Shown in pieces: positions 25,311-36,373 of a DNA stretch of 64,000 nt; the first letter of the stretch is position 1; the number at the start of each line of letters is the position of its first letter. The notes under the pieces are model-generated. The model worked only from the letters and a program-made list of their open reading frames with translations. It was not told the origin of the DNA and did not search any database. Both the position numbers and the translations under genes were made by a program. Source of the DNA: Rhynochetos jubatus (Eukaryota; Chordata; Aves; Eurypygiformes; Rhynochetidae); assembly GCA_027574665.1 (NCBI GenBank), contig CM050650.1:101529086-101593085 (forward strand), read 5' to 3'.

Positions 25311-26390
25311 CATAGTATCATAGAATGGTTTGGGTTGGACGACACATTACCAATCATCTAGTTCCAATCCCCCTGCCATGGGCAGGGACACCCTACACTA
25401 CACCAGGTTGCTCAAAGCTTCATCCAGCCTGGCCTTGAAGACAGCCAGGGATGGGGCATTCACAGCTTCTCTGGGCAATCTGTTCCAGTGCCTCACCACC
25501 CTCTCTGGGAAGAACTTCTTCCTGATATCCTATCTAAATCTCCCTGCTTTCAATTTAAACCCATTACCCCTTGTCCTATCACTACAGGCCCTTGTAAAAA
25601 GTCCACCCCCAGTTTTTCATCTACCAGTACCCCCAAGTCCTTCTCAGAGCTGCTCTCAATACATTCTGTATTGAGCCTGTACTTGTGCTTGGGATTGCCT
25701 CAAACCCTGTATAGGACCTTGTACTTGGCCTTGTTGATCTTCATGCCATCCCTCCAGCCTGTCTGGATGCCATCCCTTCCTTCCAGCGTGTCGACTGCAC
25801 CACACAGCTTGCTGTCGTCAGCAAACTTGCTGAGGGTGCACTCGATACCATCATCCATGTCACTGATGAAGATGTTAAACAGCACCAGACCCTATACCCA
25901 CCCCTGAGGAATGCCACTGGTCACTGGTCTCCACTTGGACATCAAACCATTGACCACAAACCTTGGAGTGTGACCATCCACCCAGTTCATTATCCACCGA
26001 GTTGTCCATCTGTTAAATCTGTGTCTCTCCAATGTAAAGGAAAGGATGGCATGGGGGACAGTGTCAAATGTTTTGCACAAGTGCAGGTAGATGACATCAG
26101 TTGCTCTTCCCTTATCCACCAAGGTCGTGACCCCATCATAGAAGGCCACCATATTTGTCAGGCATGATCTGCCCTTGGTGGAGCCATGCTGGCTGTCACC
26201 AATCACCTCCTCATTCTCCATGTACCTTTGCGTGGTTTCCATGATGATCTGCTCCATGATCTTGCCAGGCACAGAGGTGAAACTGACTGGCCTGTAGTTC
26301 CCCAGGTCCTCCTTTTTCCCCTTTTTAAAGATGGGGGTTATGTTTCCCCGTTTCCAGTCAGTGGGACCTTCACCGGACTGCCACGACTTT
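25311..26390 (-). mobile_element. CR1 LINE, 1.1 kb copy with internal deletion
   Basis: The longest minus-strand CR1 in the window. Its 3' tail is at the left (CATAGTATCATAGAATGG, then CACTACACCAGGTTGCTC). The order of blocks shows a deletion: around 25611-25616 the sequence jumps from the 3' untranslated region (after CTTGTAAAAAGTCCACCCCC) directly to ORF2 sequence reading CATCTACCAGTACCCCCAAG. The roughly 0.4 kb that the copy at 42.5 kb keeps between these points is missing. The rest runs through the reverse-transcriptase region and ends at CTGCCACGACTT, the 5' truncation point. It is a non-autonomous, fixed remnant. Confidence 0.95.
25621..26390 (-). pseudogene. CR1 ORF2 reverse transcriptase fragment (dead)
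   Basis: Translating the minus strand gives a recognisable CR1 reverse-transcriptase core: [12 protein letters not shown], then the motif-A region reading [11 protein letters not shown], then SGIPQG, FNIFISDMDD and the catalytic loop FADDSKLCGAV. In active LINEs motif A reads like YLDFSKAFD; here the catalytic Asp is His (codon at 26081-26083). One in-frame TAG (about 25889-25891) sits just after the PQG motif, with the frame continuing unbroken beyond it. The endonuclease domain is absent and the C-terminal part is deleted. It cannot make an active enzyme. Confidence 0.9.
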
Positions 26391-28948
26391 AAATTGGCTC
26401 ATTAAACTTCTTCATTTTGCTTTTGACCACAACCATTACAATTTTGCACTTATAAATTTGTTCCTCTAAGAGCATTGAGAAAGGAGGTGGAGTGTTTAGT
26501 TGTGTCCTTTATGCCAGCAATGTTTCTTTTTTATATTGATTCCTTTTATATTGTTGGAAGAAAACAAGCAACACCTTTATTTACTGAATATCTGTCTTTT
26601 TTACCCCCTCTGACCTTTTTGTCAGACAAAAGTTCAGGGCTACAACTGTGATGTGAAGCATTTTGTGTCATTCTTACTCTTTTACCCTTGCTCTTTAGAG
26701 CATTCTGAAGAATCCTTTATACCATACCCTGTGATCATTATTAGTGTTAGAGGCTAGGCAGAGCATTTTAATGCGACCAGGCTGACAGGTCAAGGTCGCA
26801 TCACTGGAGATGTGATGCCCGACAGGTAAATCATTCTGAAGTTGTAAGTCAGAAAATAATCTTACAGCTGTAACATGTCACCACCTAGCTTATGTTCCCT
26901 TTTTCTCCTTTAAAATTTAGTATTTTAAAAGTCCTAGGTAATTCACAGTTTTTTTGTTTTTTTTTTTTTTTTGTATTCATCTATCCGTCAACTATCTGAT
27001 TTTTAGCCTATGATAACAGCTACTTTTTAATCCTTTAATTTACTTGGCAGACTGTCAATCCTGAGGTCAACTCACTCTCCCTTTAAATAGGCTGTACCCA
27101 ATGCAGTTCTTCCTATATGAGGCATAAATTACTGATAAATTAACATTGATCTGTTAGGGCTGCTTTTCTGAACTGCCTTTTTAGGAACGAAGGAGGAATG
27201 TGTACATGCTACTATGAATGAAACCTCTGTTGATCTTCTATGGAAGTTCTCTGTCAGTGCCTGCCTTTGGCTGCTCAGGATCGATTACAGTGCAGAATAT
27301 CGCATTTTGGAATTATATCTAGACAAAAAAATCCAAGCACTGAAAAACATAAGTCAAAATTCTTGGATAGAACTTATGGTTCTGCTCTCTCTTTAATTGG
27401 CTACAATATAGTGACGGTCTCTTCAGATCACCGTTTATGTCCTGTTCCAGATCAGCATTTTTGTAGAATGATTCAGCCTAATATTCAAATAATTCAAGGT
27501 GATCCAAAATTATGAAGATTGCAATATCCTACTGTATGTTTTTCATTACTGATTGTCTTAATAGAAAATGACCATGACGTATAAAAAAAATATTCCAATG
27601 TGATTGGAAGACAGAATTATTTTCTAAAATGTAATAGCAACCTCAAACTTTCGTCTAATTTGAGAAAGCTAAAATTTGATGAATTAATTTTATTGCTGTT
27701 TTATTTTCCAACAGCTGTGTTGGAAATAGTATGTTCCCCATATATTTTATATTATACTGTATTGTATAATAAATTAATGGTTATGATTTTTTTTTTTTTT
27801 AACCACAGTAATTAAACCCGGATTGGACTCACAAAATGAACTAGGCAGATTGAAAACAATGGTGGTTTATTCATATATAACATTTCTATATTTGGGGATT
27901 TTTGAGGATTTGCCTCCTTTCTTCTTGTCTGTTTTAATTGTTACATAACTTTTGTGGTTTGCCCTACAGACTTCAAGGTCAGCTGGAGAGCAGGCAAATC
28001 CTTTCTTTGCCTCTTCACTTTTCTAAGATTATGTAAACAGACTTTCAGAAAATATAACCCCTTTTCCTTCTTCTCACTCCAAGGAGCTAATAGTTCTTGG
28101 GAGGTCAGTTCTGGAGAGAATATTTCAAGGATGACTAATAACTAGATGTCTTTTAGAAAAATAGGAGAGTTAGTGTAGTGAGAGCTTACATGAACCACTT
28201 CAGTGCTTTGCTCAAGGAAATTTTCAGCCTTTCTCCACAGTATGTAAAAAGAGGCAGGGTCTTACGTTTTTACTCTTGTAAAGTAAAGCTGAAATCTGAG
28301 CCTTGGAAAAACTAATAAGAATGTGCTATAGCCACAAATTTAGTTTAGATACTTGGAGTTATTTCAGTCTGCATTAGATGTAGAAATATATTTCTTGGAA
28401 ATGAAATTGTCTATTTTTGTTTCTGTAGACTTTAGTTTAAAACAAAATGAAGAAGGAGTGTTTAGCTCTGAGAGTCCATAAGAATCAACATTTCACCCCC
28501 ACTTCACCTACTCTTGCTATGAGAAGTTGCCAGTTTTGCAGTGGTCAGAAGTGGAAATGGTGATGTTTATGTTTGGAGGCAAGTAACACTGAGCGAGATG
28601 CTAACATTTAACACATGATGTAAAAAAAAAAAATATATCTGATCAGGTTACACAACTGTACAAAAAAAAATATACTGTAAATAAAAGAAATATATTTACC
28701 AGTAGGATTTCTTTAGGTTATTGAAGTTAGAAATATTCAGTGAAAATTACCTTTAACAGCTGGTAGCCCAGATTTTTGGGGGGTGAAGCACAACAAATGG
28801 ACTTGACCTACATATTCATATATAGATATGAGGATGTAAGTCAAAAACATATGGCACAACTAGCTTACACAGGTAGGTCAGTTCCAGCCCATCTAAGGAC
28901 CAGAACAAACCGTGTTATCTAGAGATTGCAGGTCACAGGATTTTTCAG

Positions 28949-29089
28949 TTATTGAAGACTTGGCCAAGATTTACTCTTCAGGAATGGTAGATTCAAAGAC
29001 AGCGTTTCAAACACCTGCATTTGATTCTGCTTCAGGATTTGCTTCAAATCTTGCACATACCAAACCTGTCAAAGATTATATATTTTTAG
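28949..29089 (+). other. Candidate coding exon, product unknown
   Basis: A 141-nt segment with acceptor GGATTTTTCAG and donor TTTTTAG then GTGAGA. One frame is open throughout (2 nt, 46 codons, 1 nt), so it is phase-symmetric and could be skipped without shifting frame. The peptide begins IEDLAKIYSSGMVDSKTAF and ends near KPVKDYIFL. Its residue mix looks like an ordinary soluble protein, not a low-complexity artefact. I do not recognise the family. This is the most protein-like unexplained segment in the window, but without homology it stays a candidate. Confidence 0.38.
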
Positions 29090-30170
29090 GTGAGAAACTG
29101 TCATAATTAAAGACAAAAAACAAATCTGTAAATTTTGAATTAATTTTAAATTTGCATAATAATTTGGTCATCTTCTTATCAGTAAGATAAAATCCATTTT
29201 CTTATTTAGTTCCGTTGAACCACTACATTATTGTGCTGACTCTTATTATTTGATAATCAGAAATATCCATACGCATTTTGAAAAACTGTGTTTTGTGCCA
29301 AAGGGAAAATCTTTCTTCTTATAAGCAATTATAATATTTTTTTCCTCACAATCTAAACTAAGAATGATTAATTAATTCAGCACATGGCTGATTTGAATTT
29401 ATGGCTGGAATTCTGAGGACAACAGAAGACACGAGATACCCTCATCTAAACATGGTATTAATTAAAGTATCATCCTGACACAGGTCATAGTATGACATTC
29501 CTATGTGTGAGAAAAGCATTCTTCAATGCGGAGGAAAAATTTAGACCTTGCTACTCTATGTAGTATTTTTTGGTAGGGTCATAGTTAAACTGATGTGGAG
29601 TGGCTACATGTTGTAACTGTGTATTGCATACAAAATACATATAACAACATGTGTGACAGCATAAAATTGTACTAAATCAACAAAAGCTTAAAGAAATCTC
29701 TAGGCAGGTGAAGTCTAGTCCATGGAAAGCCTGCTCCATCTGGAGACCTGTGGTGTTGACATTAGGCTATAAAACCAAGTCCTTGGACATTGTAATCTCT
29801 ACTGAGTCTGAGCAAAACTAAGATTGTAATTATGTGTATGTAAGGTGTTACTGGCTTTCAACAGCTATAGTTCAACAAGTTGTAATATCTTAGCAAGTGG
29901 TGAAATGAAATACTTGGTCTTCTTTCGTTCCCTGTTTCCAGCTTCAAATTGTCACCAACGTCAGTGGAAGTCTCCTTCAGTGATATACCGTGCATGTTGA
30001 CTGTTGTCATGGAATTGAATGAACATTGTGCTCATACATCACCAAGTTGTAGTACAACTTTGGTACATACCAAAAAAGGTTTTGCCTTTTTTTCCTAGGC
30101 AAAACACAGTATATGTTGTCTTGTTTCACCTGGACACTCTAATTGAAAGAAATTGAAGTCTTGTCAGGGG

Positions 30171-30194
30171 AAAAAAAAAAAAAAAAAAAAAAAA
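30171..30194. repeat. Poly-A run (A24)
   Basis: Twenty-four A bases after GTCAGGGG. A second A-rich run starts about 225 bp downstream (30420). Neither is preceded by a recognisable retroposed sequence or polyadenylation signal, so a processed-pseudogene tail is not supported. Confidence 0.9.
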
Positions 30195-30240
30195 GGCTAG
30201 CAGCTTTGTTTTGCTGTATTCCCTTACCTGTTCATTTTAC

Positions 30241-30415
30241 CTGTCTGCCTCAGCTTTCCAAGAGGAAACTTCAGCCCTCCATGGCCATAACACAACTTTT
30301 GTAGGTGCTTTGGGTAGCAACAAACTTTTAAAGGAATAAAGATCAGCATTCTGCTATAAATATAGCCAGATATACCTTGTGTTCCAACACTGTATTTTGC
30401 AATCTGGTATTTCAA
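30241..30415 (-). other. Candidate coding exon, product unknown
   Basis: On the minus strand a long T-run ending in CTAG gives a very strong acceptor, and the segment ends in GGCAGACAG then GTAAAA, a good donor. The frame between is open for 58 codons plus 1 nt and contains LKYQIAKYSVGTQGISGY. The product is not recognised. The acceptor's pyrimidine tract is simply the complement of an A-rich run, so its strength could be accidental. Confidence 0.27.
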
Positions 30416-31547
30416 CTAGAAAAAAAAAAAAAAAGATAAAAGCTTGATTAAGTAATTCTCCTCTTCCTGCTTATTTGGCTTTTAGAGACAGTTGCTTCTT
30501 ATAAGAACCACTGAAAAATGAGCATTAAAAAACATTAAAAACTAAAACAGCCTTTACCCCAGCCACAGGATGATTCCCAGGGCAACAGACATTATAGAAG
30601 AAAAGATTTTAAATTTTTCCAAACACCATGTTAGATTTACTAATAACCTAAACTTAAATTTAAACTTAAATGCTCATATTCTCTTGCACATTATTTTGTC
30701 ATATTTTTCTTATATTAAACGTATATTTATTGATGAAAAGCTTGTATAAAATCATTGTTGAGCTTGGATTTTTTTTTTCCAGAGAGCTAATAATAGTAAT
30801 AATCCAGAACCAGAGCCCTACTTTAAGCATCTGAAAAAGTCGCCTCAATTTTAGTTCCAAAATTCACAGTTCAGAAACAGAATTTCCATATTATAAAAAC
30901 ATGGAGGTAGTGTTTACAAAAAAATCAACTCAAAACTCAAGATTTTATGTGAATATTATCAACCTCTTAAATGCAGTATGCAATTTTCCTAATTTGTTTC
31001 ACTTCAGCGTAACATTTTTTAAATCTCAACTTCCTTTTTTTTTTTAATTTTTAGACAAGAGAATTAGCATGGGTCTTTGTTGTCATTGTCTGGATAAATC
31101 ATATGCTTGGTTCCTTCCTGAACAAAACTTTTTCTACAAATAGAAAATTGAGCTTAAGTAACTGATTACTTGCTTTTGTCTCATAACTTGGTTTTCTTCA
31201 TTTCTTTTGATAGATATAAGGACATTTTATTGTTTTCTGTATTTTTCGGTCAAATGGTGTTTCAAGTTGTTTCTATCTGGTTATTCTAAAAAAGTAATTT
31301 AAACCTCCCTTGCATGTTCAAATTGTTCTTATTTTGGAGCAATGTATTTCCTTGGGTTATTCTAATTATAAAGAGTGAAAATCCCTTTTACTCATTGCCT
31401 TTAGGTTTTGGAATATAAACAAAGGTCCATATAGATATTACTTATATGTAATTTAAAGAATAAATATGTATCTGTTGCTATTATTTTTGTTGATTTTCAG
31501 GTCTCCATACCTACCCTTACATTTTGGAGTCAATCACTATGTTTTAA

Positions 31548-31609
31548 CAGTTGGACTTGATGATCTTACATTTTCCAACCTAAAAGATTCTATGGTTCTG
31601 TGATTCTAT
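31548..31609 (+). mobile_element. CR1 LINE, terminal 60 bp
   Basis: Only the extreme 3' end remains: CAGTTGGACTTGATGATCT, TTTTCCAACCTAAA, and GATTCTATGGTTCTGTGATT, the decayed octamer tail. No coding content. Confidence 0.85.
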
Positions 31610-34600
31610 CAATAGATGGAATTATTCATAAACTTTTGAACATGTGTAACGCTGATTGAGAACACTTTTCGATTCGATATTAAACTATGCTTTTTTTAGA
31701 GTAATTTCTAAAACTGAATATGAAGTTTCTTTTGTAATTAACCTGAGCTGAGAATATTTACCGTGCATTGTTTTTTTAATGTCAGATGATGAGAGAACTC
31801 ATGTGTCTTTAACAAAAGCAAATTGTTTACTCATTCAAGGATTCTGTTCAGGGCTCTATTTGAATGAATTCCAAATCAGCAGTTCTATTGACTTGCATGG
31901 CAATCGATTGCCTTTTATGTTAGATGAATGGTCATGTTTAAACCCCCTCCCCCCCCCCCCCTTTTTTTTTTCTTTCTGGCCCACCGCCTTAGATGCCATC
32001 ACCCAAAGCTGTTAGTCCCAAACGAGATTCTGTTTAGTGGCTATCAGCCACTTCCAGCTTTTCACTGCATATAAATGACTGTATTAAGAACTGGAGATGT
32101 GATGTGGAGTTATAAACGGGAGCTGTGAAACAGGGAAAAAAAAGTCTGAATGTAAAGAGGAATAATTTCAAATGGGGCACGTGAGAGGATGATTAGCAGA
32201 ACTTTTTTCTATTTACAACTATACGAATATTACTAATTGGAAAACATTTTTTTTCCTGTGACGTTCAGTATCCAACTTAGGAAGATGTCCTCACTTTAGA
32301 AATGCATACCTTTCCTTTTATTAATAATGTGCCTTTATATGAGCCTGTTTAATGGCATTGGACAAGCTTACAAGAGTTCCATCATGCACATATTGGCGTG
32401 CAAGGACATTTTTAATGTTTCCATTTATTTGATGGTTGTTTCAGGAGACAGGCTATGTGTCTTTCACCTAATGTCAAGAGTCCTCATTTTTCAATGTTTG
32501 CCACTTACTAGAATCATTTCAATGCTCTCATCAGCCCACAGGAATAGACTGAAATCCCCTATAACATTCACTTTGGGGCCCAACACTGTCATTGAAGAAA
32601 GACTGTAAGGCATAAGGCACTGAGGAACATGAAACCGTGCTTGTGTAACTTCACTTTGACACTGCAGTGTGATATATAAACATCACTTCTGCGTTATCTG
32701 ACAATAGGATGACTTGGCGTTAACATCACAATTTCTACAGTTTCCATGGTGTGCATGGAGACTGCTTGTGTTAGTGGTAACACATTCTGTTTAGCAATGG
32801 ACATAGCAAGTATCTTGTTGGGACCTTTGGGGAGCACTCCAAGTTTTAACCGTAGGAATAATTGTGCAAAGTGATTCTTTTTGCAAATGATAGTTGCTTC
32901 ATGTTGATGTACAAAGAAAGGTCTTCATTGTTGAGCACAGGCTTATAAAGACCTCTAGGTGTACCTCTATGATGAATGTTTAAATTTTTCTGAGAAAAAC
33001 AAAATCAACAAAAAACTATGATTGTCTTTTAAAGGTTGTTCTGACATGACACCTGATTTTGGTTTATGGTACTGGTAAGGGCCTGTTTATCTGAAAATAA
33101 ATAGATATCCATGTTAGTGTCACCACTATCTGTTGCACCTCCATATTACTCAGTGTCTACTCCGCTTCCTGACGGTTTCCAATTCCTTCTTTCCACTGGT
33201 AGGCTAAGATCTTTTCTCCACTGGTTGAACATGGGTTGTTCTCAAGTGGGTGCATAGCCCTGTGTGTAAAAATCAGTACTACATCCTTCTGTTTAAATCC
33301 TGAAAATCTCTTCCCTGGACAAAGTACTTTGGATTTCAGAAGTACTGGAAAGGGCTATGATTCTGGCCTAGGGTTTCCGCAGATGATGTAACTAACCTGC
33401 TCCTCCTCTGTCCTTCCCCCCTTATAAAATCTTCTATTCTTCTCTTTCTAGTGTGTCACCGGTCCCCCTGGAAACCCTTCACTGGCTTCACCTTTGTTCT
33501 TATATGTGAAATGTGAACCTTCATTCTCATCTTTAAAGTCAGGTGCTGTTCCTCAGTGCATCTAATTTCTGTTAAAGGGCCTTTGCTCTGCCCGTTCTTC
33601 TTTCCTCTGTGCTCTGTTTGTTCTCTTCACCCCCAACCCTCTTTCTACTCTGCCTTTGATAGTCCCACTCCACAATGTAGGAATGGCAGCCTCCTTCCTG
33701 TGTGTCAAGCACTCTCTTTAAACTTACTTTTTTCACTTCACTTCTTCCTGTAATGGACTTACACCATCCCTGCCTGACCCAGCTCATACCTCATTATGCC
33801 TTAGGCAATTGCAGATGCATCAGTCCCACGTGTTTTAAAATCATGAATAAGTGCATTAGAGATCATTAAACTGATTTTAAAAGAGTGATTTGTAGGCATA
33901 GAGAGAGACATAAATAAGTGTAAAGAGCACTATGTTGGCTCTAAGGATGGAACTAGATTTACCGGTGGGATGAGAGCCTAGTCAAGTGTTCACCTCTACA
34001 TCAGCACTACCTAGTTTAGCATGCATGTGGCACAGTACCTGGGACTACCTATATGGCTTTCCTCTTCCCCCGGTAGATCATGCTTGATTTGGCCATCAAA
34101 ACCATCACCAAAAATCACTTCCAGTTGATAACAAGCATCTTTTCTTTAAGAAAAAAAGACTTACTATTGTAGAATGGGACCTCCCATGTTACATCAAGTT
34201 CTACAGCTCTAGCATACACACAGTAAGTCACACTTTCATTCAAGCTCTTGCTAGACTTGAAGCTTTTGGTAAGGCTGTAACTTGAAATGCTGGATGGAGT
34301 GAAACCACAACACCAGCATAAGCAAACTGAGAACTTGCTTTGTTTATGGTAGCTAACATATGGCAGAGGAAAAAAAAGAACAAATAAAACATGAATTATG
34401 GATTCATAATTGGTTTTGTTATGCCCAACTACTCTGGAGCAGGTCATTTGCTTGTGAGTTTTGCAAAGTGCCATGCAATTAGAGTGGTAAGGATTATTAA
34501 CAAGAAAAATGCCTGGCAGAAACTGAAATTCACTATTAACACATCTTTTTTTTTTTGTTTCATTGGGTGTCAGGACAAACTTGCAATCATCTGTTTTGGG

Positions 34601-34908
34601 GTCAGTGTGGTACTGTGGTTATATTCATTCTTTACAATCATCTCTTTGATCACATTCTGTTGATCAGAGGTGAAGTACCATGGGATTGCACAAAGATCAG
34701 AAATCAAGTGCAATCTTCTGCAAATGTCCCTGCTTCACTTTGAATTTATATTAATTTCGCTGTCTCAATGACAATACATTTTTCGGACAATTTTTAAAAC
34801 ATAACAGTCCAAGACTAGAAATTCTCACTAAATTAATGTTTTTTGTATGAATGAGATGAATACAAAACACATAAAGCATGTATAGCCTGAAATAAGTGAT
34901 GAGCTAGA
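31610..34908. other. Unique DNA, partly pyrimidine-rich
   Basis: Holds a C13T10 run (31949-31971) and a TC-rich, relatively C-rich stretch at about 33400-33790. Open frames of 60-120 codons exist on both strands but show no domains or motifs. No transposon recognised. Confidence 0.55.
31943..31971. repeat. Polypyrimidine run C5-T-C13-T10
   Basis: Two adjoining homopolymers (C13 at 31949-31961, then T10), preceded by a C5 run. It is a long uninterrupted pyrimidine strand that would be length-unstable. Confidence 0.93.
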
Positions 34909-35079
34909 AAACAAGCTGCCCAGAAAGGTGGTGGAGTCTCCTTCCCTGGAGACTTTCCGAAGCCGCCTGGACTTGTTCCTGTGTGATCTGCTCTAGGTGA
35001 TCCTGCTCTGGCAGGGGGGTTGGACTAGATGATCTCTAGAGGTCACTTCCAACCCCTAACACTCTGTGAATCTGTGAAA
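34909..35079 (+). mobile_element. CR1 LINE, 3' tail fragment
   Basis: CR1 3' end with AACAAGCTGCCCAGAAAGG, GGAGTCTCCTTCCCTGGAGA, GGGGTTGGACTAGATGATCT, CTTCCAACCCCTAACA and a CTGTGAATCTGTGAAA tail. It closely matches the copy at 61718-61904, including GACTTGTTCCTGTGTGATCT, so the two probably belong to one subfamily. It is complete at the 3' end and 5' truncated. Confidence 0.95.
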
Positions 35080-35126
35080 GGTCTCATGTGTATATTATAT
35101 ATAAGTGTGCTTATATATTTTAAAAC

Positions 35127-35144
35127 CACACACAGCTGTGTGTG
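35127..35144. repeat. CA/TG palindrome
   Basis: The 18-bp perfect palindrome CACACACAGCTGTGTGTG, continuing into more TG units. It could extrude as a hairpin. It sits about 20 bp before the CR1 ORF2 fragment and marks the gap between two CR1 pieces. Confidence 0.85.
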
Positions 35145-35164
35145 TGTGAGCATGTGGCTGCTGT

Positions 35165-36373
35165 TTATTTAGGGTTGTCAGCAGAACTCCTACCTTGGGC
35201 TTCCAGAGGGCTGACTGGCCTGTTGAGAAGCCTGGTAGACAGAGTCGCTTGGGAGACAGTCCTGAAGGACGAAGGAGTCCAGGAAGGCTGGATATTTTTC
35301 AAGAAGGAAGTCTTAAAGGTGCAGGAGCAGGCTGTTCCCATGTGCCAGAAGACAAGCCGGAGGGGAAGGAGGCCAGCCTGACTGAACAGAGAGCTTTGGC
35401 TGGAACTCAGGAAAAAAAAAAAAAAAAAGAGTTTATGACCTCTGAAAGAAGGGGCAGGCAACTCAGGAGGACTACAAGGATGTCGTGAGGTTATGCAGGG
35501 AGAAAATTTGAAGGGCCAAAGCCCAACTAGAATTTAACCTGGGTTACTGCCATAAAAGACAATCAAAATTGTTTCTATAAATACATAGCAACAAAAGGAG
35601 GACTAATCATCCTTTAGTGGATGCAGGGGTAAATGTAGTGACAAAGGATGAGGAAAAGGCTGAAGTACTTAATGCATTCTTTGCCTCAGTCTGTATTAGT
35701 AAGACCAGTTGTTCTGCCGGTACCCAGCCTCCTGTGATGCTGGACAGTGACAGAGAGCAGAATGAACCCCCACAAACCAAGGAGAAATGGTTAGTGACCT
35801 GCTAGACAAGCTAAACACCCACAAGTCTATGGAACCAGATGGGATCCACCCAAGGGATCTGAGGGAGCTGGCAGAAGTGCTCAACAAGCCACTTTCCATC
35901 ATCTATCAGCAGTCCTGGCTAACCAGGGAGGTCCCAGTTGACTGCATGCTGGCAAATGTGATGCCCATCTACAAGAGGGGCAGGAAGGAGGATCCAGGGA
36001 ACTACAGGCTTGACTTCAGTGCTAGGGAAGGTTATGTATCAGATCATCTTGAATGCCATGCTGTGGCACATCCAGGATAACCAGGTGATCAGGCCCAGTC
36101 AGCATGAGTTTATGAAAGGCAGGTCCTGCTAGACTAACCTGGTCTCCTATAAGGTGACCTGCATAATGAATGAAGGCAAGTCTGTGGCTGTTGTCTACCT
36201 AGACTTTAGTAAAGCTTTTGACACGGTTTCCCATAGCATCCTCCTGGAGAAAGTGGTTGATCATGGCTTAGATGGGTGTACACTTTGCTGGGTAAAAAAC
36301 TGGCTGGATGGCTGGGACCAAAGAGTTGTGATGAATGGAGCAAAATCCAGTTGGCAGCCAGACACTAGTGGTG
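35165..36373 (+). mobile_element. CR1 LINE, ORF2 fragment lacking its 3' end
   Basis: A 1.2 kb plus-strand CR1 body. It matches the linker and reverse-transcriptase part of CR1 ORF2 but breaks off after CCAGACACTAGTGGTG, before the catalytic FADD loop, the C-terminal region and the 3' tail. LINE copies made by target-primed reverse transcription normally keep the 3' end, so this copy must have lost it afterwards by deletion or rearrangement. An A16 run (about 35411-35427) interrupts the body. Confidence 0.93.
35165..36373 (+). pseudogene. CR1 ORF2 linker and reverse transcriptase N-half (dead)
   Basis: Recognisable blocks appear in successive frames: FFKKEVLKVQEQAVPMCQKT (linker), ALAGTQEKKKKKEFMTSERR, TKDEEKAEVLNAFFASVCIS, the start of the RT domain ([33 protein letters not shown]) and RT motif A intact as VYLDFSKAFDTVSH (near 36190-36235). 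Frame changes separate these blocks, and an in-frame TAG follows the GRSC residues (about 36130). The catalytic FADD box and the C-terminus are missing. A different CR1 lineage from the 25.3 kb copy, or an older one, is possible. Confidence 0.9.

Larger units (their letters stand above)
26391..31547. other. Unique AT-rich DNA with exon-like segments
   Basis: Contains a T-rich run (26949-26972), an open exon-like segment at 28949-29089 (+), an A24 run (30171-30194) and a second exon-like segment at 30241-30415 (-). No transposon is recognised in this interval. Confidence 0.55.

Noticed and set aside
30083-30194. Processed pseudogene ending in the A24 run
   Set aside because: No open frame, no AATAAA-type signal at the expected distance and no recognisable transcript upstream of the run.
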